This document shows, one piece after another, positions 1 through 6,994 of a DNA stretch of 17,382 nt. Every line of letters starts with the position of its first letter. Within the stretch, counting starts at the first letter, position 1. Below the pieces are notes generated by a model. The model worked only from the letters and a program-made list of their open reading frames with translations. It did no database searches and had not been told where the DNA came from. Made by a program: the position numbers and the translations under genes. The stretch comes from Treponema sp. (GTDB lineage: Bacteria > Spirochaetota > Spirochaetia > Treponematales > Breznakiellaceae): assembly GCA_031266255.1 (NCBI GenBank), contig JAISBK010000053.1, positions 1 to 17,382 of the forward strand, written 5' to 3'.

Positions 1-2
1 TC

Positions 3-25
3 TACTAAGACTGGTAGGATTAGTA
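3..25. promoter_or_regulatory. Inverted repeat upstream of feoA (possible operator)
   Basis: The half-sites TACTAA (3-8) and TTAGTA (20-25) are exact reverse complements separated by 11 bases. They lie about 60 bases upstream of the feoA -35 box. TTAG/CTAA half-sites are typical of DtxR/MntR/TroR-family metal repressor operators, but the spacing here is not the canonical one. It could equally belong to the end of a gene left of the window. Confidence 0.25.
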
Positions 26-86
26 TACAATATATTGCAATCATGTCAAGTCTTTCATACCCAAAATTGCAGGTTCTTACTTCCTC

Positions 87-115
87 TTGACAATCGGTGC
101 TTGTTAAAAAATACT
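87..115 (+). promoter_or_regulatory. Sigma70-type promoter of feoAB
   Basis: A perfect -35 box TTGACA lies at 87-92. After 17 bases comes AATACT (110-115), which matches four of six -10 positions. Transcription would start near 122, only about 10 bases before the feoA start, so the leader is very short. The ribosome site AGAGG (122-126) sits 5 bases before the ATG at 132. Confidence 0.55.
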
Positions 116-131
116 AACAGCAGAGGTAAAT

Positions 132-404
132 ATGTATTTATCTGATGCTCCCAATGGAGCTTCTTTTGTCGTGATAAAAGTGGCTTTAGATAAAGAAGTG
201 GGTAAACGGTTGGTGGATATGGGTTTCACCGCAGGTACTGAGGGAACGGTAATTCGGACCGGATTTTTTCGGGGTCCCTTGCAGGTTCGTATTCGAGGTT
301 ATGATATCTTGATCCGTTGCTTTGAGGCTGCGGGTATAGAAGTGGAACCAGTGGGCGACTGGTCTGCGGATCAGGGGAAATACGCAGACAAGGGTGGCCT
401 CTGA
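132..404 (+). CDS. feoA: FeoA, ferrous iron transport accessory protein
   Basis: This 90-residue cytosolic protein has the size and pattern of FeoA, a small SH3-like beta-barrel that supports the FeoB iron permease. The family signature is visible: the helix and loop GKRLVDMGFTAGTEGTVI (about residues 24-41), then a strand pair with GPLQVRIRGYDILIR and a C-terminal strand ending in IEVEPV. About 17 C-terminal residues after that strand are extra and charged. AGAGG supplies a ribosome site 5 bases before the ATG. The TGA stop shares its A with the ATG of feoB, so the two are translationally coupled. The genomic pairing with feoB makes the call secure. FeoA is thought to modulate the FeoB G domain, but its exact role is not settled. 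Confidence 0.93.
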   Translation: MYLSDAPNGASFVVIKVALDKEVGKRLVDMGFTAGTEGTVIRTGFFRGPLQVRIRGYDILIRCFEAAGIEVEPVGDWSADQGKYADKGGL

Positions 405-2557
405 TGGAACAGAAGAAAAGACCCCTGCGGATTGCTTTGGCAGGTAATCCTAATTCAGGGAAAACCACCCTGTTTAACGCATTAACCGGAGCCCATCACA
501 AGGTGGGGAATTATCCGGGAGTTACGGTGGAAAAAAGGGAAGGGATCCGGATTCGGGGGGATAGGCAGTACCATTTCATCGACCTGCCGGGGATTTACAG
601 CCTCACCGCCTATTCTCTTGATGAAGTAGTGGCGCGGGATTTCATTTTATCCGAAAAACCAGATATTATCGTCGATGTTCTGGATTCTACCAACCTAGAG
701 CGGAATCTCTACCTGTGCCTCCAAGTCCAGGAATTAGGAATACCCCTAATAGGCGCGCTTAATATGAGCGATGAAGCCGAAGCAAAGGGTATACTTATTG
801 ATGATAAACACCTCCGAACTACCTTAGGGATCCCCCTGGTTAAGACGGTAGGCCCCAAGGGGCTTGGTACTGAAGCGCTCCTGGATTGTATTGATCAGGT
901 AGTGGACCGTTCTGCCGAACCTGCACCTCTGAGCGCGGACCGCACGATCAGCTACGGAGTTGAAATCGAGTCTAAGCTGCGCGGTCTAGAGGGGCTTATC
1001 AACGGAGATGGGGCTTTTGCCGCCAAATACCCAGTGCGCTGGCTGGCAGTCAAACTCTTGGAAAAAGACGAAGATGCCTATACCCGCATCAAAGAACACA
1101 CCAATGCATCGGCAATCATGGCCTATGCCCGGGAAGCGACCACCTGGATAGACCGGCATTTTGGCAAAAACGCGGAAATCGTCGTTGCTGAACAGCGGTA
1201 CGGGTATATCCGGGGCGCGGTACAGGAATCGGTTCGGATCATGAAAACCGTGGATTTTTCCATCACCGAAGCCATTGATAAGATCATCATGAACCGCTTC
1301 CTGACCTTGCCGATCTTTATCCTGGTACTTTGGGGGGTGTTCCAGCTTACCTTTATCCTGGGAGAATATCCCATGCTGTGGCTGGAGACCTTTTTCTCCT
1401 TTTTGAGTGGCGTCCTTCAAAGGATCATCCCAGAAGGGGCCTTACGTTCCCTGCTGGTGGATGGCATCATAGGAGGAGTGGGAGGGGTCTTTTCCTTTGT
1501 GCCGCTCATTGTGATTCTCTTTTTCTTGCTGTCGATCCTGGAAGATGTGGGGTACATGTCCAGGGCAGCCTTTGCTACCGATAAGTTGCTCCACGCCTTT
1601 GGCCTTCACGGCCAGTCTATATTTCCCATGATGCTCGGATTCGGCTGTTCGGTTCCGGCTATCATGGCTTCCAGAACCCTAAAAAATCCTCGAGACCGGA
1701 TTATCACCGTGCTTATTACGCCTTTTATGAGTTGTGGAGCGAAGCTGCCTGTCCACGTCCTCTTGGCAGCGGCCCTGTTCCCGAATCATGCGGCCAATAT
1801 CGTCATGCTCATCTATGTGGCGGGGCTTGGCCTTGCCCTGGGTTCTGCCCTGCTGCTTAAACAGACGATCCTCAAAGGTGATCCCACCCCTTTTGTCATG
1901 GAGTTGCCCCCCTACCGCGCACCAACCCTCCGAGGGGTATTTTGGCATGTGTGGGAGAAGACCTGGCAATATATGAAGAAAGCAGGAACCGTCATCCTGG
2001 CATCTGCCATCCTGATATGGGCCATTACCAGTTTTCCAGCGTATCATCTTTCAGAAACAGCCTACCAAAGCATGGCGGCTCGGTATATGACTGAAAACCC
2101 GCACGCAGATGAGGAGGCCCTGGAGACGGCGATTAACTTCGCGACCACGCAGGCGGCCTTAGAATATAGTTTTGCAGGCCGACTGGGGAAGTTCATTGAG
2201 CCTGTGTTTAGGCCATTGGGCTTTGACTGGAAACTAGCCACCGCGTCAGTTACCGGCTTTGCGGCAAAAGAGGTGATCGTCTCGACGTTGGGGATTCTGT
2301 ACCGGATTGGTACCGAAGAAACTGAAGAGAGTGAAGGGCTCCGGGACGCCATCCGGCATGATGCGCATATAAGTCCCCTTGTTGCCCTGGTTTTCATGCT
2401 TTTTACCTTGGTGATTCCTCCGTGTTTTGCCGCCTTGGCAACTATGAAGGCAGAGATCGGCTGGAAATGGGTAGGGTTTGAAATCCTTTTCTTAATCACC
2501 TTGGGCTGGATCCTCGGTTGTATGGTATATCAACTTGGGGGAGTGGCGGGTTTCTAG
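404..2557 (+). CDS. feoB: FeoB, GTPase-gated ferrous iron permease
   Basis: This 717-residue inner-membrane protein imports Fe2+. Its N-terminal G domain shows G1 GNPNSGKT (14-21), the G2 threonine in YPGVTVE (T41), G3 DLPG (60-63) and G4 NMSD (120-123). A helical spacer domain follows to about residue 290. The membrane part carries the two Gate motifs with their conserved cysteines: GCSVPAIMASR with FMSCGAKLPVH in the first half, and IPPCFAALATMK near the C terminus. At least seven hydrophobic segments are evident. Length is normal for the short FeoB class. There is no FeoC after it, which is common outside gammaproteobacteria. The start is fixed by the one-base overlap with feoA. All motifs look intact, so the transporter should be functional. 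Iron control is likely, but no proven Fur or DtxR site was identified. Confidence 0.97.
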   Translation: MEQKKRPLRIALAGNPNSGKTTLFNALTGAHHKVGNYPGVTVEKREGIRIRGDRQYHFIDLPGIYSLTAYSLDEVVARDFILSEKPDIIVDVLDSTNLERNLYLCLQVQELGIPLIGALNMSDEAEAKGILIDDKHLRTTLGIPLVKTVGPKGLGTEALLDCIDQVVDRSAEPAPLSADRTISYGVEIESKLRGLEGLINGDGAFAAKYPVRWLAVKLLEKDEDAYTRIKEHTNASAIMAYAREATTWIDRHFGKNAEIVVAEQRYGYIRGAVQESVRIMKTVDFSITEAIDKIIMNRFLTLPIFILVLWGVFQLTFILGEYPMLWLETFFSFLSGVLQRIIPEGALRSLLVDGIIGGVGGVFSFVPLIVILFFLLSILEDVGYMSRAAFATDKLLHAFGLHGQSIFPMMLGFGCSVPAIMASRTLKNPRDRIITVLITPFMSCGAKLPVHVLLAAALFPNHAANIVMLIYVAGLGLALGSALLLKQTILKGDPTPFVMELPPYRAPTLRGVFWHVWEKTWQYMKKAGTVILASAILIWAITSFPAYHLSETAYQSMAARYMTENPHADEEALETAINFATTQAALEYSFAGRLGKFIEPVFRPLGFDWKLATASVTGFAAKEVIVSTLGILYRIGTEETEESEGLRDAIRHDAHISPLVALVFMLFTLVIPPCFAALATMKAEIGWKWVGFEILFLITLGWILGCMVYQLGGVAGF

Positions 2558-2620
2558 TCGGTCAATACTGGGGAAACAAGAGAAAAAATAAGAAAAAAAT
2601 AACTTTTTTCAAAAACCCCC

Positions 2621-2649
2621 TTTACAAAGCCTTGAAAATAGAGTATGTT
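2621..2649 (+). promoter_or_regulatory. Promoter inside the feoB downstream gap
   Basis: TTTACA (2621-2626, five of six -35 positions) and TATGTT (2644-2649, four of six) are separated by exactly 17 bases. Transcription would start near 2656 and read into a 230-base stretch with no open reading frame but strong folding potential. An alternative -35, TTGAAA at 2632-2637, has poorer spacing to a -10. Confidence 0.45.
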
Positions 2650-2678
2650 AGGTATAGCTAATTAAGTTAAATTTAACT
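2648..2678. promoter_or_regulatory. DtxR-like box and adjacent perfect palindrome
   Basis: TTAGGTATAGCTAA (2648-2661) has inverted TTAG/CTAA ends and matches the DtxR-type core TTAGGTTAGCCTAA at 10 of 14 positions. It overlaps the -10 and start point of the putative promoter at 2621-2649. Four bases on lies a perfect 14-base palindrome, AGTTAAATTTAACT (2665-2678). Both sit where a repressor would block transcription. Treponema carries the DtxR-family regulator TroR, which makes metal control plausible; the assignment is inference. Confidence 0.35.
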
Positions 2679-2892
2679 AACTAGCAAAGAGTTCATAGGG
2701 ATTTTTACCAGACAACGGGTAAGAATCCGGCTCACCAGAAATTACCAGGGGATTGCTGCTACCTCTCTCGGCAATCCTCTGTGCCTCAGGCGGTAATTGG
2801 GTTATTTAAAAATAGTGATGCTCTCCATTCTTTTTACCCGTAGAGATCCTGTTTCGTACGTCGTATAGAGACAAGGTCTCTCCGGGTCTTTT
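2656..2892 (+). ncRNA. Structured noncoding RNA or leader RNA candidate
   Basis: No plausible ORF occupies 2558-2990. From the promoter at 2621-2649 to the terminator at 2836-2892 the RNA can fold extensively. ATTTTTA (2701-2707) pairs with TAAAAAT (2807-2813), flanked by CAT/ATG and GAG/CTC pairs. Inside, AATTACC (2740-2746) pairs with GGTAATT (2792-2798) around a three-way junction. Its arms are a 10-bp stem of 2747-2756 with 2771-2780 (14-base loop) and a small hairpin at 2783-2791. It does not match the conserved cores I know for TPP, FMN, cobalamin, SAM, glycine, c-di-GMP-I, SRP, RNase P or tmRNA. A 6S-like RNA or a metal-responsive sRNA or leader are possible readings. Function is unknown. 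Confidence 0.4.
2836..2892 (+). terminator. Long rho-independent terminator
   Basis: ACCCG (2836-2840) pairs with CGGGT (2883-2887). The stem continues with AGAGA/TCTCT, CCT/AGG and GTTTC (2851-2855)/GAGAC (2868-2872), broken by one mismatch and two single-base bulges. The apical loop is 12 bases. C plus TTTT (2889-2892) follows the stem. About 18 base pairs make this the best terminator hairpin in the window. It ends the putative RNA, and also any feoAB readthrough, before the next promoter. Confidence 0.7.
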
Positions 2893-2942
2893 ATGCCTAA
2901 TGGATTAGGATCTCTGATTTACGGAGCGCTACCGTTTGTTGC

Positions 2943-2958
2943 TATAACATGTTATAAT
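2943..2958 (+). promoter_or_regulatory. Extended -10 promoter overlapped by a perfect palindrome
   Basis: TATAAT (2953-2958) is preceded by TG plus one base, giving a perfect extended -10 element (TGnTATAAT); no good -35 is present. The -10 is embedded in the 14-base perfect palindrome TATAACATGTTATA (2943-2956). Predicted start near 2965 leaves a leader of about 26 bases with AAGGAG (2980-2985) before the ATG at 2991. The palindrome could be an operator for the downstream gene. Confidence 0.55.
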
Positions 2959-2990
2959 CAAGTTAAGCACTACACTTAGAAGGAGCGATC

Positions 2991-3770
2991 ATGAAATATA
3001 AGACCAAACTGCTTGCAGAACGGTTTACCGGTGTGCTTTCTCAATGGCAGGGGGTTGAATGTGTTTCCCTTAACGAGGCTGCTCGTGAGGATACCCTGGA
3101 TCCCTATTTTGCCCTGATTCTGGACGTATTCTATACAGAATCCATCCCAGATACTGCGGAACGCTGCAGTCTGTTTGGAGAAGATGTGGCGGCTTTTGAG
3201 ACTTCCGGTCGGGCTGATAAGGATCGGTTCCTTATTGGAGGGCTTCCGGTCAGGTTGGAATATAAGTCTACCCAGCATATCCAGACCTTGGTTTCCATGG
3301 TCTCTACCGGCGCTGAATCTCTATGGCTTATCAAGGATTCAGGAACCTACGGGTTCTATAGGTTAACCCACGGGGAGCTTCTTTTTCATCGAACCGATTG
3401 GATTAAGGCGATACGAAAGCAGCTACTCGCCTTGGATTCTGCCTTTTGGGCGCAGATGCGGTATATCTATCAATCCAAGATGGAACATTTACTTAACGAC
3501 TTAGGCGCGGCGTTTCTGCAAGAAGATGATTTCAATTACCTCATTTCTTCCGCCCTCTTCATTAAAACCGCGTGTCTTACCTTGTTTTGCATCAATCATC
3601 GATTTGAGCCATCCCATCGAGCCTATTATAAACAGACCCTGGAACTTTCGATCTTACCTGAAGCCTTCCGCGCCCAACTGCTCACCTTTCTACGGGAGGA
3701 TCCAGAAATAACCCATGAACGGAAATATGCCCTCGCTCAATGTATGGCCCGAAGCATTGTCGCGCTGTAG
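2991..3770 (+). CDS. Hypothetical protein, possibly nucleotidyltransferase-like
   Basis: This 259-residue soluble protein has no signal peptide or membrane segment. I do not recognise it firmly. The N-terminal half alternates strands and helices and holds an acidic strand ALILDVF (about 41-47) and a second strand LPVRLEYKS (about 85-93). This resembles the acidic-strand layout of minimal nucleotidyltransferases, but the usual GS-x-x-x-G-x-x-S-D loop is not seen. The C-terminal half (about 150-259) is all helical, with LFCINHRFEPSHR, like the helical domain found after such nucleotidyltransferases (DUF4037-type). That family link is a guess. The start is well supported by AAGGAG 5 bases upstream and an extended -10 promoter. 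The next gene begins 20 bases after the stop, so the two are probably cotranscribed. Confidence 0.7.
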   Translation: MKYKTKLLAERFTGVLSQWQGVECVSLNEAAREDTLDPYFALILDVFYTESIPDTAERCSLFGEDVAAFETSGRADKDRFLIGGLPVRLEYKSTQHIQTLVSMVSTGAESLWLIKDSGTYGFYRLTHGELLFHRTDWIKAIRKQLLALDSAFWAQMRYIYQSKMEHLLNDLGAAFLQEDDFNYLISSALFIKTACLTLFCINHRFEPSHRAYYKQTLELSILPEAFRAQLLTFLREDPEITHERKYALAQCMARSIVAL

Positions 3771-3790
3771 CCGGGCAAGAGGAGAAAAAC

Positions 3791-5533
3791 ATGCAGGTAC
3801 CGGTAAAAGTATGGTATCGGGTCTTACTGATCGTTTTGGTAGGGCATCTGGGGGTGAGCTCCTGTGCGTATAAGGAACCAGTGGCTTTCCCTTTTTATGG
3901 TGCTGGTGATGATGCCTTGTTATATGGTCTTTCCAAAACAGCCATGTCGGGAATGCTTCCCCTTTCCAAACCTGATCTATTCGAATATGTCTTTGACAAG
4001 ACCTTACCGGTTCCTCCTCAGGGGGCTTTGGAAATAGCATATAGGATCCTGCCGGAGGACCATGCAGGAACGCCTCCCTATCCTATCACCCTCACCATAG
4101 AAGGTGAGGCTGCCTGGGAGCTTCCCTATGACGCTTCTTTTCTTGGTATTGATACTAAACCGAGTCGTATCCGGTACGTGGTACCGGTGAATGCCGGTTT
4201 AGAAAAGATGAGCTTGAGCGTTGCAGGACAGGGGGAAACCATAGGTGCTCCTGCGTCCCATGAGGTTCCTGCCTGGACTTTTGAATTGCACGCCTTCAGC
4301 CTGGTAAGCCGCTGGTATGGATTTACCCAGGAATTCATTAAAGAAGAAGCGCCGCAACAGAATTTCGTCTTACGGGTAAGCCCGTTTGTATCTCAGGATA
4401 ACCCAGCGCCTCAGTATCCCTATGGGTTCATCATGAGCCCACCGTCTCAATACCAGATTACCGGAGGCCTTGCCGTATATGCTGGGGGCATGTCCTCGAA
4501 GATACAGGTGAGTACGGAGCAGAGGCGTTTTGACTATACGTTCCCCCATAAGGAAACCGGAGCATCTTTGTTCATTCCTCTCGGAGCGTTGCCGCCTGGC
4601 CCCTATCCGCTCAGGAGCAGCGGTAATGGGCAGTTTCAAACCTTCATGCTGGTTTCGGTACAGAACCCTTCGTTTCCTGAACATCCAATTATCGCCGATC
4701 CCGGCATAATCCTGAACTACCCCCAACAAAATTGGCGGGATCCCCGTTACGAGTTCTTTCAATGGCAAGATTTTCCTTCGATACTCATCTTTGATACCGC
4801 AGATTATACGATTCAAGATGATCTGTTTAAACGGCTGGCTTTTTTCACGGAAAAGGCCGGTTTTCGGGGTCGTCTTGCCGCTGACCAAGAGATAGCGGAT
4901 ATGCATGGCTGGAATGCCCATGATTACCGGGCAGAGGATCTGGCGGCCTTTTTTGAGGCTGCCCGAAACACCCAATTCCCCCTTTCTCCAGAAGAGCGGG
5001 AATTGGAAAATATACTCCAGCAAGCGGGTATTATACACCGAACCGAAACCGGTGCCTGGTCAAAGGGTACCGGTGCGGTTATTTCCCTTTCCCGGGAATC
5101 TCCTGAGTATCTCCGTTCCCGGTTCATGGTTCATGAAGGATTTCACGGACTTTTCTTCATTGATGAGGATTTTCGGAATTTCAGTCGCCGTCGATTTGAA
5201 ACCCTGGATCCCACCGCAAAACGGTTCATTCTTTCCTTTTTTGACTATCAGCATTATGACGTACAGGATTCTTATTTGATGATCAACGAATTTATGGCCC
5301 ATGTACTCCAGCAACCGGTATCTCGTGCAGCTGACTATTTTGGGGAATATCTAGCCGGTAGGATCGATGCTTCCGCTCGGCGTCGTACCGTGTTACCCCC
5401 CAAGGATCAAGCCACCAATACCTGGCCGAACATCGCCCAGGCATTCCTTGCTGAAGCAGAGGCTTTTTCTCGGTATGTGAACCAGCGTTGGGGTCTTACT
5501 GCAGGGAGGGTTCACCGAGTGACCGTACGCTGA
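3791..5533 (+). CDS. Lipoprotein with HExxH zinc-metallopeptidase site
   Basis: This protein of 580 residues starts with a lipoprotein signal: MQVPVKVWYR, a hydrophobic stretch and the lipobox VSSC (lipidated Cys near residue 25). It should be anchored in the envelope. Residues 448-452 are HEGFH, an HExxH zinc site in the helix FMVHEGFHGLFF. An NE pair follows at 499-500 in INEFMAH, the spacing expected of a gluzincin third ligand. The rest of the long N-terminal half looks beta-rich and is not recognised. The ATG at 3791 is preferred over one at 3740 because AGAGGAG (3778-3784) precedes it by 6 bases and the signal peptide begins there. The 3740 start would overlap the preceding gene and bury the signal. 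Protease activity is inferred from motifs only; the target is unknown. Confidence 0.8.
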   Translation: MQVPVKVWYRVLLIVLVGHLGVSSCAYKEPVAFPFYGAGDDALLYGLSKTAMSGMLPLSKPDLFEYVFDKTLPVPPQGALEIAYRILPEDHAGTPPYPITLTIEGEAAWELPYDASFLGIDTKPSRIRYVVPVNAGLEKMSLSVAGQGETIGAPASHEVPAWTFELHAFSLVSRWYGFTQEFIKEEAPQQNFVLRVSPFVSQDNPAPQYPYGFIMSPPSQYQITGGLAVYAGGMSSKIQVSTEQRRFDYTFPHKETGASLFIPLGALPPGPYPLRSSGNGQFQTFMLVSVQNPSFPEHPIIADPGIILNYPQQNWRDPRYEFFQWQDFPSILIFDTADYTIQDDLFKRLAFFTEKAGFRGRLAADQEIADMHGWNAHDYRAEDLAAFFEAARNTQFPLSPEERELENILQQAGIIHRTETGAWSKGTGAVISLSRESPEYLRSRFMVHEGFHGLFFIDEDFRNFSRRRFETLDPTAKRFILSFFDYQHYDVQDSYLMINEFMAHVLQQPVSRAADYFGEYLAGRIDASARRRTVLPPKDQATNTWPNIAQAFLAEAEAFSRYVNQRWGLTAGRVHRVTVR

Positions 5534-5770
5534 CCAAGGCCTTTTCCGGCTCATGTAGACGATGTTGAACAATACCGCCCGTAAGTTTATGGTATAAACA
5601 GCGATACGGTATGAAGCAGATTGGATTGACGGGTCTGGGTTTACCCAATACCTGCCTTAAAGAGAAAACAGACAAAATGGAGAAGTCCCCTTTCATTATG
5701 TATAAGGATATTGATTGTACCATTCTCGCCATACATTGACAAGTTCTTTTGATGTGTCTAAGGTTCCTGT
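5534..5770 (+). other. Intergenic region between two lipoprotein genes
   Basis: No convincing gene is present in these 237 bases. A 6-bp hairpin GTTTAT-GGT-ATAAAC lies at 5585-5599 but lacks a following T run, so it is not a clear terminator. TTGACA occurs at 5736-5741, but the only spaced -10 (TAAGGT, 5759-5764) is poor and very close to the ATG at 5771. A weak promoter for the next gene is possible. Confidence 0.4.
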
Positions 5771-6994
5771 ATGAGACGAGCGGTAAGTCAACGGGTATTG
5801 CTCTGGATCCTCTTGAGCCTCTTAGCAGGATCCTGTACTCAAGAATCCTTCCCCGCTATTACCCGGGAAAACTTATTTCTCCTGGAAATTGGCCGTTTGG
5901 AAGATCAAATAGCCCTCTATAACCTAGAGGGAGATCAGGGTATTCGGAAAACCGAACTCACCATGCGGGATGGCCTTTTTTATATTTCCGATGGTAATGG
6001 AGAAAAGATTGCCCGGTATAATTCCTATGGGGATCTCTTGTTTATGATTTACAATGACAAAACCAATCCTCTGCCCTTGACCTTGCCGCCCTTGGAAAAA
6101 GGTGAAATTGTAACCCGCTGGGCCTTTACCTATCCTCTCCAGGATCCGGGAAAAATCACCGTTGATTCCCGGAAACATCTGTATGTGGAAGACCAGCTTC
6201 CCGATGAAGCACAGCGCTTTGATCCTGAGACTAAGGCCCTCTTGAACAAGGTGATCCTGCATTTTGATGAATATGGCCGTTTTGTGCAGTACCTGGGCCA
6301 GGAAGGTATTGGAGGCAGCCCTTTTCCAAAAATTGAAGGACTGTACACCTCGGTTCAGGATGAATTGGCTGTGGTATGCCGTCTTCCTACGGGCTGGAAT
6401 ATCTATTGGTTTGATCCTGATGGAATGTCCCGCTATGTGATTAAACTGCAAGATACCGCGCTTCCCATTCCGCCGGATAGAGACATGGTATTTGTTTCTT
6501 TGGATGCCATTGCTGTGGCACCTGATGAACGAAAGTTGTACCTCAAGACCGATTATTATCGGGATACGTACGATGCATCTACCAATACCCGATCCGGTAA
6601 TGAGCCGGATAGCTCAGTGATTTGGGTCATGCGGGTAGAAGATGGTTCCTATGAGCGCACTATCGAAGTGCCCTTTTTTGAATCCACGCTTACTGAAAGT
6701 GGCCGCAAGACCCCGGTCAAGTTGTTTTATTCCCTGTTGGGAGTCATTCGGAAAGAACGGGTGTTTTTGTATGTTCCGGTGGAGGCAGGGTATGCAATCT
6801 TGATTTTGGCCACTGATTCTGCGACAAATGGCGAACAACGCCGGGGGTTTATCCAGGTAGATCCTGAGGAATTACAGTTCAACGCCTTTGCACTTGCCGA
6901 AGATGGTATCCTCTCAGGTCTTTTAGCGGATCATTGGGACATAAAGCTGGTCTGGTGGCGAACCGATAAATTACTAGGAGATACCCCTTTATGA
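5771..6994 (+). CDS. Envelope lipoprotein, probable beta-propeller
   Basis: The 407-residue product begins MRRAVSQRVLLWILL with the lipobox AGSC (Cys near residue 22), so it is a lipoprotein. After the signal it shows repeated short strand pairs of propeller type, for example GLFYISDGNGEKIARYNSYG and later KITVDSRKHLYVEDQ, VILHFDEYGRFVQYLGQEG and AIAVAPDERKLYLKTDYY. This is an NHL/beta-propeller-like pattern. It resembles a lipoprotein family conserved in Treponema and Leptospira (I believe the LIC_12708 type), but that is from memory. Its TGA overlaps the ATG of the next gene by 4 bases (ATGA), so it is translated with the NAD(P)H-hydrate repair enzyme. AAGG (5760-5763) is a modest ribosome site. 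The ligand or role is unknown. Confidence 0.75.
   Translation: MRRAVSQRVLLWILLSLLAGSCTQESFPAITRENLFLLEIGRLEDQIALYNLEGDQGIRKTELTMRDGLFYISDGNGEKIARYNSYGDLLFMIYNDKTNPLPLTLPPLEKGEIVTRWAFTYPLQDPGKITVDSRKHLYVEDQLPDEAQRFDPETKALLNKVILHFDEYGRFVQYLGQEGIGGSPFPKIEGLYTSVQDELAVVCRLPTGWNIYWFDPDGMSRYVIKLQDTALPIPPDRDMVFVSLDAIAVAPDERKLYLKTDYYRDTYDASTNTRSGNEPDSSVIWVMRVEDGSYERTIEVPFFESTLTESGRKTPVKLFYSLLGVIRKERVFLYVPVEAGYAILILATDSATNGEQRRGFIQVDPEELQFNAFALAEDGILSGLLADHWDIKLVWWRTDKLLGDTPL

Noticed and set aside
2568..2626. Terminator directly after feoB
   Set aside because: GGGG...CCCCC and GAAAAAA/TTTTTTC pairings are possible, but the loop is long, the stem is A/T-only in the middle and only three T follow.
3740..3790. 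Upstream ATG at 3740 for the HExxH lipoprotein
   Set aside because: It overlaps the preceding gene, has no ribosome site and would bury the lipoprotein signal. The ATG at 3791 has AGAGGAG and begins the signal peptide.
5496..5732. Minus-strand reading frame across the lipoprotein intergenic region
   Set aside because: It runs into the neighbouring coding gene, has no ribosome site and its translation has no recognisable protein character.
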